Below are positions 1 through 9,836 of a DNA stretch of 64,000 bases, piece after piece; the first letter of the stretch is position 1, and the number at the start of each line of letters is the position of its first letter. A model generated the notes under the pieces. It was not told where the DNA came from. It did not search any database and worked only from the letters and a program-made list of their open reading frames with translations. Source of the stretch: Thalassomonas viridans (GTDB taxonomy: Bacteria; Pseudomonadota; Gammaproteobacteria; Enterobacterales; Alteromonadaceae); the NCBI RefSeq assembly GCF_000948985.2, contig NZ_CP059733.1, forward strand, positions 868,001 to 932,000, in the 5' to 3' direction. A program made the translations under genes and the position numbers.

Positions 1-873
1 ATCCAGCGGGGACGGGACGAACTCAAAGTGATGGTGCGTTACCCGAAAGAGCAGCGGTTGTCGGTTTTTGATCTTGAAGACATGTGGATCCGCACGCCGG
101 ACGGCAAAGAAGTGCCTTTTTACCAGGTGGCGGATATCAGTATCGGTCAGGGATTTTCCACCATTACCCGGGTGAACCAGAAGCGCGCCATCACCATTTC
201 GGCGGATATCGACAGTGAAAAGGTCGAGTCGCGGAAAATCGTTGCCGAAATGAATGAGAGCGGTATTCCGGATATCCTCAGCAATTATCCCAGCGTCAGA
301 TATGGCATGGAGGGGGCCAGCAAAGAGCAGGCGGACTTTTTGCGTCAGCTGGCGATGGCGGGTGTAGGCGCCCTGTTCCTGATTTATTGTCTGATCGCCA
401 TCCCTACCAAGTCCTATGTTCAGCCGTTGGTGATCATGTCGGTGATCCCCTTTGGCATTATCGGCGCCATTGCCGGTCACTGGCTTTTGGGCAAAACCAT
501 CAACATGATGTCGATCTACGGTTTTATCGCCCTGAGCGGCGTGGTGGTAAACGACAGTTTGATCCTGGTGGACTTTATCAATAAGGGCAAAACCTCGGGG
601 CGGCGCATGGTGGATATTGTGATGCAGGCGGGAACGCAAAGGTTCCGGGCTATTTTACTGACTTCGTTAACGACGTTTTTCGGCGTGTTACCCCTCTACT
701 TTGAAACCAGCCTGCAGGCGCAGTTTATTATTCCCATGGCTATTTCTTTAGGCTTCGGTATTGTGTTTGCGACTGTGATCACCTTATTTTTGATCCCGGC
801 ATTATACCTGATCAAAGAAGATCTTCAGGGGCTGTTTAGCCGCGAAAGGGCACAAGAGATAATCAGGGAATGA
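1..873 (+). CDS. RND (HAE1-type) efflux pump inner-membrane subunit, C-terminal part
   Basis: This is the last ~290 residues of a proton-driven RND multidrug/solvent efflux permease of the inner membrane. The reading frame is open to base 1 (IQRGRDELKV...), so the gene begins outside the window; the GTG at 28 is internal. The visible part holds the end of the second periplasmic porter domain (to about residue 105 from the GTG) and then the final transmembrane bundle, with five hydrophobic segments including one with the typical 'SGVVVNDSLILVDF' pattern of RND helix 11. Family assignment is firm; the substrate cannot be told. The membrane-fusion and outer-membrane partners would lie upstream, out of view. 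Confidence 0.9.
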   Translation: MQRGRDELKVMVRYPKEQRLSVFDLEDMWIRTPDGKEVPFYQVADISIGQGFSTITRVNQKRAITISADIDSEKVESRKIVAEMNESGIPDILSNYPSVRYGMEGASKEQADFLRQLAMAGVGALFLIYCLIAIPTKSYVQPLVIMSVIPFGIIGAIAGHWLLGKTINMMSIYGFIALSGVVVNDSLILVDFINKGKTSGRRMVDIVMQAGTQRFRAILLTSLTTFFGVLPLYFETSLQAQFIIPMAISLGFGIVFATVITLFLIPALYLIKEDLQGLFSRERAQEIIRE

Positions 874-908
874 GCCGGCCCCGGGGATAGCGGCCGGGGG
901 CAGAGCAG

Positions 909-1751
909 TTAGATTAACTGCTCATTCAAATCTTCGGTTAAATCGGCAATATCATCTTCGTCTATGTTTAAGACGGTCAGCACCGAGTCCCGGACATAAG
1001 GCCAGTCGGCGGATTCGCGGAAATGCTTGTGCTTGTAAACGATATTTTCCGCCAGCTTGAGAATGGCAAAGCAGACCTGATCCGCTGAACCGTCCAGCTT
1101 ATGCAGGTATTCCCGTTCGTGGTGGCGTAAAATCAACTGGCAGATATCTACCGGTAAACGCCAGGAGGTGGCGACATAATAACCTATGGTCGCATGGGTA
1201 ACATTGTAGGCTTTTTCTTCGATATCCGGCAGGGTTTCAGCTGGGGTTTGTTCGGCCTGGGCCAGGGTGCTGCGGTAGTTTTCATATTTCATCGCCATTA
1301 CCGGGATACCGCAGTCGTGAAACAGCCCCAGGGTAAATAACTTCTCGCTGGAAATTTTCTTTTTCAGCTGCTTGGCAATAAATACCGCGCTGTTGGCGAT
1401 ATTGGAGGAGTTATTCCAGAAATCATCCATGGGGATGCTGGCTTTTTTGTCTTTAAAGCTGCGCTTTAGCAAGCTGCTGGTGACTAAGGTGGTAATGCCG
1501 GCAAGGCCGATATAACGTACTGATTTTTTTATGTCGGAAATGGAGCGCGCCAGGCCGTATAAAGGGGAATTGATGGTCTTTAATATGGTAGCGCTGACGG
1601 CGACATCCTGTGCGATAGTGTCGGCAATCTGGTTGATATCCGGCTCCCTTACACTCATTAACTTTTGCAGTTTCAGCAATAGTTCAGGTTGCGCCGGTAC
1701 CGAAAAACCGCGGTCAATATCCGCCAAAACCTTATCGTCTACTTGGATCAT
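909..1751 (-). CDS. HDOD domain protein
   Basis: 280-residue cytoplasmic protein made almost entirely of an HDOD domain (about residues 15-220). This is the HD-related fold that lacks the complete metal-binding HD signature and is found in bacterial signalling and stress proteins. The helical core is visible, with 'TILKTINSPLYGLARSI' and 'LFTLGLFHDCGIPVMAMK'. No receiver, GGDEF or EAL domain is attached. It ends convergently with the RND gene 36 bp away and has its own upstream region on the minus strand. HDOD proteins are usually regulatory with no proven enzymatic activity; its target cannot be inferred here. Confidence 0.85.
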   Translation of the reverse strand: MIQVDDKVLADIDRGFSVPAQPELLLKLQKLMSVREPDINQIADTIAQDVAVSATILKTINSPLYGLARSISDIKKSVRYIGLAGITTLVTSSLLKRSFKDKKASIPMDDFWNNSSNIANSAVFIAKQLKKKISSEKLFTLGLFHDCGIPVMAMKYENYRSTLAQAEQTPAETLPDIEEKAYNVTHATIGYYVATSWRLPVDICQLILRHHEREYLHKLDGSADQVCFAILKLAENIVYKHKHFRESADWPYVRDSVLTVLNIDEDDIADLTEDLNEQLI

Positions 1752-2191
1752 CTTACTCGTTCATTGAAAAAGGGTAAAAGAAAAACCTTAATAAAATTAG
1801 CAATAATTTACTATTAATTGTCTTCTATTGTCCATCGGAGAATGACTGAAAACCGATTTAGCACAAGCTATTGGCCAAAATAAGCAAAAAGTAAAAGCCA
1901 AAAAGCCCGTGGTTTAAGGAAGAACAATCCTTACTGCTTATTTTTTCTCCCTGCCGTCATTCTTTAAGCTTAGCCGAGAGCTGATTATTAGCCAAAAGTG
2001 TCCCGGGCGCAGACAAGTTTTGCCTGTGAACGGCATCAGGAATTATACCCGTTTCTCGGTGGGGAAATTTTCCCGTAAATTAACCGGCCGGCATGGACAA
2101 AAGCAGCGGTAAATGCGATGCTCTTCCCTCGTTTTGTATACAATTATTTTTGTTGTAGTTATTGTTTCGATACAAAGGTGGTAATAACAGC
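1752..2191. other. Intergenic region with divergent promoters
   Basis: About 440 bp between the divergent HDOD and ATP-grasp genes. AT-rich stretches next to both starts are consistent with promoters. I see no RNA gene, repeat or convincing ORF here. Confidence 0.5.
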
Positions 2192-3070
2192 ATGAAACAT
2201 TGCGCGATATTAACAATGGACAGCCTGGAAAATTTTGAGGCCTATGATCATCTGCTGGAGCAGCCTTTAACAGCCCTGGGCTGGCAACCTCATATGGTGT
2301 CCTGGCGGGATTTGAATGTTGACTGGAATGATTACCAGGTGGTGATTATCCGTACTCCCTGGGATTACCAGGATGATGCGCCTTTGTTTTTACAGGTACT
2401 GGAAAATATCGAGGCCTCAAGCGCGGTACTGGAAAACAGCTTAGATATAGTGCGCTGGAACATAGACAAATATTACCTTAGGGAGCTGGAAGAAAAAGGG
2501 GTTGAGATAGTACCCACCTTGTGGCCGGAAGCGTTTGACTATGAGCAGGTTGCAGCGGCCTTTAGTCACTTTGGCTGTGAAAAAATCGTGCTCAAACCCC
2601 GTATCAGCGCCAACGCCGATAATACCTTTTTGCTAACCCGGGAGCAGACCCGGGCGCAGCAAAATTTATTGGCGGAAACCTTTGCACGCAGGGCTTTTAT
2701 GGTGCAGCCGTTTATGGGCAATATCTGCAGTGAAGGGGAGTACTCCTGTTTTTACTTCGACGGCAAATACAGCCACAGTATTTTAAAAACCCCCAAAGAC
2801 AAAGACTTCAGGGTGCAGGAGGAACATGGCGGCCGCTTAACCAGTATTGAGGCCGAAGACAGGTTGCTGGAGCGGGCCGATATAGCTTTAAAAGCCATTA
2901 ATGAGCTGCCTTTATATGCCAGGGTGGATTTTGTCCGCCACGGGCAGGGGTTTGCCCTGATGGAAGCCGAGCTGATTGAACCTTCGTTATATTTTAATAT
3001 GGACGATAAATCGGCTAGGCGTTTTGCCTGTGCCTTTGTCGAGCGGATGGCTAGATTATATCAACTCTAG
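2192..3070 (+). CDS. ATP-grasp domain protein (RimK/glutathione-synthetase-like ligase)
   Basis: 292-residue protein of the ATP-grasp superfamily, which joins a carboxylate to an amine or thiol through an acyl-phosphate. An N-terminal Rossmann-like part ('QVVIIRTPWDYQDD') is followed by the ATP-binding lysine region ('KIVLKPRISANADNT') and a C-terminal metal-binding region with 'YARVDFVRHGQGFALMEAEL' and a downstream Glu-Pro. The start was set at 2192 because AAGGTGG lies about 10 bp upstream; an in-frame ATG at 2162 would precede that site. The sequence resembles stand-alone ATP-grasp ligases of the DcsG/RimK type. The gene is monocistronic as far as can be seen and the substrate is unknown. 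Confidence 0.8.
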   Translation: MKHCAILTMDSLENFEAYDHLLEQPLTALGWQPHMVSWRDLNVDWNDYQVVIIRTPWDYQDDAPLFLQVLENIEASSAVLENSLDIVRWNIDKYYLRELEEKGVEIVPTLWPEAFDYEQVAAAFSHFGCEKIVLKPRISANADNTFLLTREQTRAQQNLLAETFARRAFMVQPFMGNICSEGEYSCFYFDGKYSHSILKTPKDKDFRVQEEHGGRLTSIEAEDRLLERADIALKAINELPLYARVDFVRHGQGFALMEAELIEPSLYFNMDDKSARRFACAFVERMARLYQL

Positions 3071-3320
3071 ACATCGATTTTAGATTAAAGTTTGGGGAAT
3101 AAGTACCGGCGCGGTTCGGCCATTGCCGGGCTTATAGCGGCCAGGGCTTTGGATTTTCTGACTTTTCCAATCTAAGATAAAGAAATAGTGCTGTGGTTTG
3201 ACAGCCAATATCCCGTGCCGGGGCATATACACGGAAATCTGATAAGGGACAGGAATTCTTTTTTAAAAGAGTCCGCCCCCCGCATTTTGAAGGCGTTAAG
3301 AATCAGAGGTACCCCGGCAA

Positions 3321-5006
3321 ATGCTGCAAAAGGTTTTATGGTTTTTTTTATTTTTGAAACCTTTGTTTTTCTCCTTTGCTTTTGCCGACGAGCCGTCAAA
3401 AGTCTTACTGATTAATTCCTACCATCCCCAATACCGCTGGACCGCAGAACTGACCCGGGGGGTGCAGGATGTGCTGGCGCAACAAATACCGGCGGAAAAT
3501 CTTTATATAGAGTATATGGACGCCAGGCGTTTTGTTGATGATTTTGATTTCCTGCAAACCTTAATTGTCCTGTTCAAATACAAATATACCGAATATCAGC
3601 CGGATATTATTATTACCAGTGATGATGCCGCCTACTATTTTATGCTTGAGCATGGAGATAGCATCTTTCCGGGGGTACCTGTGGTTTTTTGCGGGGTTAA
3701 TGTGTTCGAGCCTGAGCTTTTATCAGGTAAAGCGCATATTACCGGCATCAGGGAAGGTATGGATATTTTAGGCAATCTTGAATTAATCCGGCAGCTGCAG
3801 CCCGGGGTCCAACGTATTATTTTGTTGGGAGACACAACCGGTCTCGGGTTGCGCATGACCGAGCGGGCAAGAGAGATTAAACTGGCCTGGTCGAAGTCAT
3901 TGCAAAGGCGTGATTTGATGCTGGAGATATGGGATGACTTTTCCCTTGAGGAGTTATACCAACAGGCGGCCAATCTGGCCCCGGGAACTGTTCTTTTGAT
4001 GCTGGCAATACATAAAGACCGACTTGGTCACTACTTTTCATATCACCATGACCTGCCTAAGTTGACCCAATCTAGCAAGGTGCCTGTGTACGGCATGTGG
4101 GGCACCTTGATGATAGGTAATGGCGCCGTCGGCGGAATGATGAATGATCCTTATGATCACGGTGCCGAAGCTGCAGAGATGGCGTTGGATATTTTGGGCG
4201 GCGTACCGGTATCTGCGATAAAAATCAGGGAAAAAGCAAAATACTCGCCGGTTTTCGATTACCACCAGCTGTCGCGTTTTAATATCGATCTGGATTTGTT
4301 GCCGAAAAACAGCCAGGTGATTAACCATCCCGTCAGTCTTTATGAAAAACACCGGCTGGAGATCAACAGCATTATCGGCATTGTCATGTTTTTGATCATG
4401 ATCATTTCGATATTGTACCTGAATAATCAAGAGCTGGAGTTGGTGGTCAGGCAGAGAACCCGGGATCTGGATCTTCGTAATAAAGCACTGGAAGCAAGTT
4501 CCAATTTTATGAGGCATCAGGCCAATACCGATGTGCTGACCAATTTGGCCAACCGCCGGGCGGGGCTGGAGGAAATTTCGGGGTATATCAGAAGGTTTAA
4601 CCGGGACGATAAAGCATTTGCGCTGGCGATTGTCGATATCGATTTTTTTAAACGCATTAATGATACTTATGGCCATGATGTCGGGGACAAGGTTTTACAG
4701 GTGCTGGGGGCGAGTTTAAAAAGGCTGACCCGCCCGGGCGACAATGTCTACCGCTGGGGAGGGGAAGAGTTCCTGATTATATTGCCCTATGCCGGCCCGC
4801 AAGCCTCCCTGGCGATTTGCCAGCGCTTCAGGCAAAAAGTCAGTGAACTTGTGGTTTGTCGGCAGGAAGAGCAAATCAGTATCACCGTCAGTATCGGCGT
4901 GACTAACTTTATCCGGGAAGATACTTTTGAAAGCCTGTTCGCCAGGGCAGACAAAGCGCTTTATGAGGCCAAGCGCAATGGCAGGAACAGGGTTGAAACG
5001 GCTTGA
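3321..5006 (+). CDS. Diguanylate cyclase with periplasmic ABC-type binding-protein sensor domain
   Basis: 561 residues. A signal/anchor segment (1-22) is followed by a periplasmic domain of the ABC_sub_bind type (about 27-320; 'VLLINSYHPQYRWTAELTRG'), a transmembrane helix near 350-370 ('IIGIVMFLIMIISILYL'), a short coiled region and a GGDEF domain (about 395-560). The active-site motif is GGEEF at 480-484, a known active variant. An RxxD inhibitory site (R471-D474) lies exactly five residues ahead, so the enzyme should make c-di-GMP and be product-inhibited. The binding domain suggests that a small periplasmic ligand controls it. It stands alone between a LysR gene and the ATP-grasp gene. 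Confidence 0.9.
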   Translation: MLQKVLWFFLFLKPLFFSFAFADEPSKVLLINSYHPQYRWTAELTRGVQDVLAQQIPAENLYIEYMDARRFVDDFDFLQTLIVLFKYKYTEYQPDIIITSDDAAYYFMLEHGDSIFPGVPVVFCGVNVFEPELLSGKAHITGIREGMDILGNLELIRQLQPGVQRIILLGDTTGLGLRMTERAREIKLAWSKSLQRRDLMLEIWDDFSLEELYQQAANLAPGTVLLMLAIHKDRLGHYFSYHHDLPKLTQSSKVPVYGMWGTLMIGNGAVGGMMNDPYDHGAEAAEMALDILGGVPVSAIKIREKAKYSPVFDYHQLSRFNIDLDLLPKNSQVINHPVSLYEKHRLEINSIIGIVMFLIMIISILYLNNQELELVVRQRTRDLDLRNKALEASSNFMRHQANTDVLTNLANRRAGLEEISGYIRRFNRDDKAFALAIVDIDFFKRINDTYGHDVGDKVLQVLGASLKRLTRPGDNVYRWGGEEFLIILPYAGPQASLAICQRFRQKVSELVVCRQEEQISITVSIGVTNFIREDTFESLFARADKALYEAKRNGRNRVETA

Positions 5007-5039
5007 ATATGCGTCGGCAGCCGGCGCTTGTGGTTATCA

Positions 5040-5978
5040 TTATGCCCACTTTGGCTCCGGGATGACAGGCGCTTCCCTGCCTTTATAGGATTTACGCGCC
5101 GAGGTTTCCTTTAAAAAATAATCGATAAATTCGTTCACTATCGGCCGTTTGAATTTTTTTCCGGGATAAACTATCCAGCCGGTCGCCTGTTTTAACCGGT
5201 AATCCGGCAGCAGCTGCACCATGGCGCCGCTTTTGAGCTCTTCTTCGATCAAAAACTTGGGCAAGAGACAGATGCCCATGTCCTTTAAGGCCAGTTGCTT
5301 GATCAGGTTACTGCTGTTGATTTGGGTGTTGGTAACAAACTTATGGGTGTATTGTTGCCTGTCTTTATTGAGGTGCCAGGTATTCGGCGTGAGCGAATTG
5401 GAGTTTGCCAGGCAGTTGTGTGCCTTTAATGCTTCGTGGTCATTAATCGGCCCGTGTTTGGCGTAATAACTTTTGCTGCAGACAATGTAATGATCGAAGG
5501 TATCGAATGCCTTGGCAATCAGGGAAGAGTTTTTCATTTCCCTTTGTATGCGGATGGCAAGATCATAATTGTTTTCTATCAAATCAAGCACAGCATCATG
5601 TAAATGCACAGAAACAGAGATTTGCGGATGCAGGGACTGAAACCCGGCAACAATTTGCGGAAAGTCGGTCAGGCCATAGGAAATCGGGGCGGTGATTTTC
5701 AATTCCCCTTTAAGCTCATTGGACATATCGAAAAAATGATCATGCAAGTCTTCAATTTGATTGAGGATATGATTACTGGATTCATAATATTTAACCCCCG
5801 CAGGGGTTAAAATAAGCTTCCGGGTTGTCCTGTTCAGCAGCCGGGTGCCCAGGCTTTCTTCCAGTTCCGAGATCACTTTGCTCACGGCTGCCGGCGTTAT
5901 ATTGAGTTCTTCTGCCGCATGGGCCATCACGCCCTTTTCCACTACCTTACAAAAGATAGTCATTGCTTTGAGTTTCAT
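5040..5978 (-). CDS. LysR family transcriptional regulator
   Basis: 312 residues with the N-terminal winged helix-turn-helix of LysR regulators (about 1-60; 'EELNITPAAVSKVISELEES') and a C-terminal effector-binding domain (about 90-295). It lies 120 bp downstream of, and on the same strand as, the NarK-like transporter, so the two may be co-transcribed. The closest recognisable group is the LysR type typified by 'NRTTRKLILTPAG' (CrgA/YafC-like). Its target and ligand are not evident. It is one of four LysR genes in the window. Confidence 0.88.
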   Translation of the reverse strand: MKLKAMTIFCKVVEKGVMAHAAEELNITPAAVSKVISELEESLGTRLLNRTTRKLILTPAGVKYYESSNHILNQIEDLHDHFFDMSNELKGELKITAPISYGLTDFPQIVAGFQSLHPQISVSVHLHDAVLDLIENNYDLAIRIQREMKNSSLIAKAFDTFDHYIVCSKSYYAKHGPINDHEALKAHNCLANSNSLTPNTWHLNKDRQQYTHKFVTNTQINSSNLIKQLALKDMGICLLPKFLIEEELKSGAMVQLLPDYRLKQATGWIVYPGKKFKRPIVNEFIDYFLKETSARKSYKGREAPVIPEPKWA

Positions 5979-6098
5979 GTGTTCCTTAACCCCGGCAGAT
6001 ACCGGGGGTATTGCATGTTACCGGTCCCGGCCCGTGAAAAAGGCAGGTAAACCCGGGATAAAATAGAGCTGTTGCAGTCATTAAATCGCCTTCATTGC

Positions 6099-7565
6099 TT
6101 AGGTGGCGTTCACCAGGTCTATGCCGGTTTCGCTGTTGTCGTCGGCAATGGCCTGTGTTTCCGGATCTTCCATAAACATCAGGGAGATAAAGCCGATAAC
6201 GGCGGTAATGGCAATGATTAAAAAGAAGGTCGAATAGTCAACAAAGGACAGCACCACCAGATAACAGACGGCGCCGACATTGCCGTAGGCGCCGGTCATA
6301 CCGGCAATTTGCCCCGTTAACCTTTGCTTGATCAGCGGTACGACGGCAAAGACCGCCCCTTCCCCCGACTGGACAAAGAAAGAGCATACCATGGCAACTA
6401 AAATCGCCAGCCATACCGGCCATTCACTGTTCATAAAGCTCATTAACAGGTAGCCCGCTGCCAGTCCTGCGGTCAATATCAGTAAAACCGGTTTGCGGCC
6501 AAATTTGTCCGAGAGCCAGCCTCCGCCGGGACGGGACATCAGGTTCATAAAGGCGTAGCTTGAAGCGACCATGCCTGCGGCTACCGCACTTAAACTGAAG
6601 GTTTCCGAAAAGAACAGGGGCAACATGGAAACCACCGCCAGTTCAGAGCCGAAAGTGGCAAAATACAGCACATTTAATACCGCCACCTGCTTGAACTTAT
6701 ATCTGTGGCTGTGGGGCACCGGTTTATAAAAGACATGTTTGTTTACGCGCCAGACATGGCTGGCATCGAGGCAATAGATCATGAACAAGGCAAGGTATAG
6801 CAGGTTGCACAGGGTGTGGCTGAACATGGCCAGTCCGGTGGGAGACAATTTCCAGACCAGGAGTCCCAGGGCGCCGTACAGGGGAAGCTTCATCAACAAC
6901 AGCAGGAAAAAATCCCCTTTACTGGTGACTTCCATCGCACCCAATTTTGAGATTTTTTGATACTCACGTCCTTTCGGGGTGTCACGTACGTTTTTGTAAA
7001 AAATGACGGCATAAAACAAACAAATGGCGCCGGTTAAACCTGTGGCTATACGCCAGCCGTCGTCGCCGAAAAATACCGCAATCGCAGGTAGTGACAGGGC
7101 TGCGGCGGCGGAGCCGAAATTACCCCAACCGCCGTAAATGCCTTCGGCCATGCCCAGTTCACGCTCGTCAAACCATTCGCTGACCAGACGTATGCCGATG
7201 ACAAAGCCGGCGCCGATAAAGCCCAGCAAAAAACGGGCGATGGCCGCCTGCAGGAAATTATCTGCCAGGGCAAACATAAAGCAGGGGATGGCGCAGATGG
7301 CCAGCAAGCCGCTGTACATGAGTCTGGGGCCGTACTTATCGGTGAGCATACCGACAAATACCCGGGCGGGTATGGTCAGGGCCACATTCAGTATGAGTAA
7401 GGTTTTAACTTCGTCTTTTGTTAACCCGAGTGTGGCAGCGATAGATTGCAGCATAGGAGCAAAGTTAAACCACACCACAAAGGTTATAAAAAAAGCTATC
7501 CAGCTCAGGTGGAGCGTTTTCATCTTCCCCGAAAAGGAAAAGATATTAAATCGATTGTTTCTCAT
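6099..7565 (-). CDS. narK: NarK-type nitrate/nitrite MFS transporter
   Basis: 488-residue polytopic inner-membrane protein of the major facilitator superfamily, nitrate/nitrite porter family. It carries the family's glycine-rich nitrate signature ('EGIYGGWGNFGSAAA') and 'GGWLSDKFGRKP', with about 12 hydrophobic segments. The start was placed at 7565 (MRNNRF), where GGAG precedes the ATG at good spacing; a longer frame to 7628 lacks this. It is transcribed away from the acyl-CoA ligase. A nitrate-reductase-like molybdoenzyme lies 15 kb to the right (24119-26299) with a biosynthetic cluster between them, so uptake and reduction genes look split. Nitrate as substrate is inferred from the signature. 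Confidence 0.85.
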   Translation of the reverse strand: MRNNRFNIFSFSGKMKTLHLSWIAFFITFVVWFNFAPMLQSIAATLGLTKDEVKTLLILNVALTIPARVFVGMLTDKYGPRLMYSGLLAICAIPCFMFALADNFLQAAIARFLLGFIGAGFVIGIRLVSEWFDERELGMAEGIYGGWGNFGSAAAALSLPAIAVFFGDDGWRIATGLTGAICLFYAVIFYKNVRDTPKGREYQKISKLGAMEVTSKGDFFLLLLMKLPLYGALGLLVWKLSPTGLAMFSHTLCNLLYLALFMIYCLDASHVWRVNKHVFYKPVPHSHRYKFKQVAVLNVLYFATFGSELAVVSMLPLFFSETFSLSAVAAGMVASSYAFMNLMSRPGGGWLSDKFGRKPVLLILTAGLAAGYLLMSFMNSEWPVWLAILVAMVCSFFVQSGEGAVFAVVPLIKQRLTGQIAGMTGAYGNVGAVCYLVVLSFVDYSTFFLIIAITAVIGFISLMFMEDPETQAIADDNSETGIDLVNAT

Positions 7566-7866
7566 AGTTTCTCCGTTGTCATATCCATTGTTCAAGGAGT
7601 GGTACATACTTTTTGCCCTCTTAAACAAGAGACATATGTGTACTACTCAAACTGCGATTTGGATTATACGTTGGCGGAAAAAACTTATGTTTGAAAAATA
7701 CTAATAGGTATGGCCCAAAAAAATCATTTACCAAAAAGTTAAAATTTTTATAGATTTACCGTCAGAGATTTAAGGCGATGTCCGGCGGGCCCCTGGCAGG
7801 GTAACCGGGACTTTAGATCAGGTATTGAAATTGAATTCGAGATAAAAATAAATTTAGGAGAGAGAT
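7566..7866. promoter_or_regulatory. Divergent promoter region, narK / acyl-CoA ligase
   Basis: 301 bp between two divergent starts. An AT-rich tract (about 7700-7760) and a ribosome-binding site AGGAGAG just before the ligase ATG (7857-7863) are visible. No operator could be defined by eye. The region must hold the promoters of both genes and is a natural target for the LysR regulators nearby. Confidence 0.5.
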
Positions 7867-9516
7867 ATGAGCGTGCTAGATTCGAAACAACTGGCGACTT
7901 TGTTAAATGACGATAACTTTGCTTCCGGCAACTTTTTACGTAAGGTTATTTCCGTATCCCACGATATAGATGATCCTCTGGTCTTTTTAGATGAACCTTA
8001 CATTTCTATTGACGGTACCCAGTATACCTCCATCAGCTTAAGGGGTCTTAAGCAACTGAGCGAAGAGTATGCCTCTTTCTACCATGAGCAGGGAATCGTG
8101 CCTAAAGACGTGGTCGGCGTTTATGTCGAAGACGGCCTGGATTATATGATCCAGTTCCTGGCACTCACCAGTTTAGGCGCCGTAGCCGCCTTCTTAAACG
8201 GTGGTTTAAGCTCGGATATTGCTGCCCTCTACCTGGAGCAGTTAAACGTCAGCGGTATCTTTACCACCGAAGGCAAACAGGCGGGTTTAAAGGCCTGCTT
8301 TAAAAAAGAAGAAAGCAAACGCTTGCCGTTATGGATCAAAGGAAAAATAGCCGTTCCCGGCGGCAGCTTCCCTGTGGTTTACCCTTTCCAGCACAGTGAG
8401 CTGGATCCGGTTCTGTTAACCCATACTTCAGGCACGACCGGTATTCCAAAAGCGGTGCAGTCTTCGCACTTTCCTTACCTGCACGGGGTAAAAGACCGCT
8501 TGGCGACGCCGGTACAGAATATCAGCCGCTTCCTGAACTCTTTGCCGCATGCCCATAGTTCAAGCATAGGTTATATCATGGAAGCCACCATACGCGGCTG
8601 CCCAATCAAGGTACAAACGAAAAAATCACCGGAAGATCTGGTTTCGGCCATCGAAACTTTCCGTCCCGACTATGTGCTGGCGTTTCCTAACCTGTATGTG
8701 GATATGCTGCGCCTTAACATGGACGACTATGATTTCAGCTCTATCTTTTACTGGCGTAGTACCGGGGATGCCGCCCATGAAAGGCATGTGCGCATCATGA
8801 CCCGGTACGGGTCACATGTTGCCGAAGACGGCTCCATCCAGCCTGGTTCTATCTATATCGACGGCATGGGATCGACAGAAATGGGCTCGGCGCTGTTTAC
8901 CACATTACGTTCAAACGAATCTAAAGATTTTGATCGCTGCGTCGGCAAGCCGGCGGATTATGTTGATGCGCAAATCCTGGATGAACACGGCCGTGTTATC
9001 GGCGCCGATACCGTGGGCTTCCTGGCGGTTAAATCGCCTTCGGTGATCCAGGGCTACTGGAACAATACCAATAAAACCGAACAATCCCGGGTTGCGGGTT
9101 ACTGGGTAACGGGAGATCTGGCTTATAAGGACAAGAAAGGAAACTTCTATCATGTTGACCGGATCACGGACCGCATCGAAACCCGTGAAGGCATGCTTTA
9201 CAGCCTGCAGACCGAAGAGTTGATTATGAAGAAATTCGACATGGTTTTCGATTGCAGCATCTTTAAGATCCAGGCAAAAGACGGCACCGAAAGCGCTACC
9301 CTTAAGGCGGAACTGCTTGATGACAGCCTGTCCGATGACGAAGTCCAGGCCCTGCTCGCAGATATCAATGACTGGTTAAGCCAGCATAAGGTGCCTAAGC
9401 TGGCGTCTATCTCCATCAGCAAGAAAAGTGTGATCCATGCGCCTTTGGGTGTTACCGGCAAGGTGCTTAAACGTGTCTTGAGGGACCAGTCGGAAGAGCA
9501 AAAACTCTCTGCCTGA
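7867..9516 (+). CDS. AMP-dependent acyl-CoA ligase (ANL superfamily)
   Basis: 549 residues with all core ANL motifs: the P-loop HTSGTTGIPK (186-195), the aromatic/STE motif 'GMGSTEMG', 'YWVTGDLAYKDKKGNFYHVD' and a C-terminal 'GVTGK' with catalytic Lys532. It should activate a carboxylic acid as the acyl-AMP and load it onto CoA or, less likely, a carrier-protein thiol. AGGAGAG precedes the start. A strong terminator at 9647-9692 makes this its own transcript, though it faces the same way as the GST and the HMG-CoA-synthase operon. It probably supplies the starter or a precursor for that pathway. The acid cannot be predicted from sequence alone. Confidence 0.88.
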   Translation: MSVLDSKQLATLLNDDNFASGNFLRKVISVSHDIDDPLVFLDEPYISIDGTQYTSISLRGLKQLSEEYASFYHEQGIVPKDVVGVYVEDGLDYMIQFLALTSLGAVAAFLNGGLSSDIAALYLEQLNVSGIFTTEGKQAGLKACFKKEESKRLPLWIKGKIAVPGGSFPVVYPFQHSELDPVLLTHTSGTTGIPKAVQSSHFPYLHGVKDRLATPVQNISRFLNSLPHAHSSSIGYIMEATIRGCPIKVQTKKSPEDLVSAIETFRPDYVLAFPNLYVDMLRLNMDDYDFSSIFYWRSTGDAAHERHVRIMTRYGSHVAEDGSIQPGSIYIDGMGSTEMGSALFTTLRSNESKDFDRCVGKPADYVDAQILDEHGRVIGADTVGFLAVKSPSVIQGYWNNTNKTEQSRVAGYWVTGDLAYKDKKGNFYHVDRITDRIETREGMLYSLQTEELIMKKFDMVFDCSIFKIQAKDGTESATLKAELLDDSLSDDEVQALLADINDWLSQHKVPKLASISISKKSVIHAPLGVTGKVLKRVLRDQSEEQKLSA

Positions 9517-9646
9517 TGCGGTTTTCCATGATTGCAGGTGCTTAAGTACCTGAAAGGCTGCGGGTAAAAATACTTAAAGGGATGTTAAGGGTTCAAAAGT
9601 TGATCCAAAGCAGTATGTTTAAAGGCATTTTACTGTAATGTTAGGT

Positions 9647-9692
9647 AAACGGGCCTGGTTTAATGCAGCAGATTAAGCCAGGCCCGTTTTTT
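9647..9692 (+). terminator. Rho-independent terminator after acyl-CoA ligase
   Basis: Near-perfect inverted repeat with arms of about 18 bp (AAACGGGCCTGG... / ...CCAGGCCCGTTT, with one G-T pair in the TTAAT part) around a short GCAGCAG loop, followed by TTTTTT. It is strong enough to separate the ligase from the GST gene. Confidence 0.9.
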
Positions 9693-9836
9693 GATCTTTT
9701 GAATCGGTCGATAGTTAACTTTATCTTAATAATCAATTATTTTTATTGCTGATTATCTAGGGGTTGTAAAAAGGTAAACTATTGATATACCCGTAAATAA
9801 TGAACAACACTACCAGAGAGTTACAAGGAGATAGTC

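Noticed and set aside
3188..3415. 75-codon plus-strand ORF before the diguanylate cyclase
   Set aside because: Overlaps the signal-peptide part of the cyclase gene in another frame; the cyclase start at 3321 has an RBS and a proper signal peptide.
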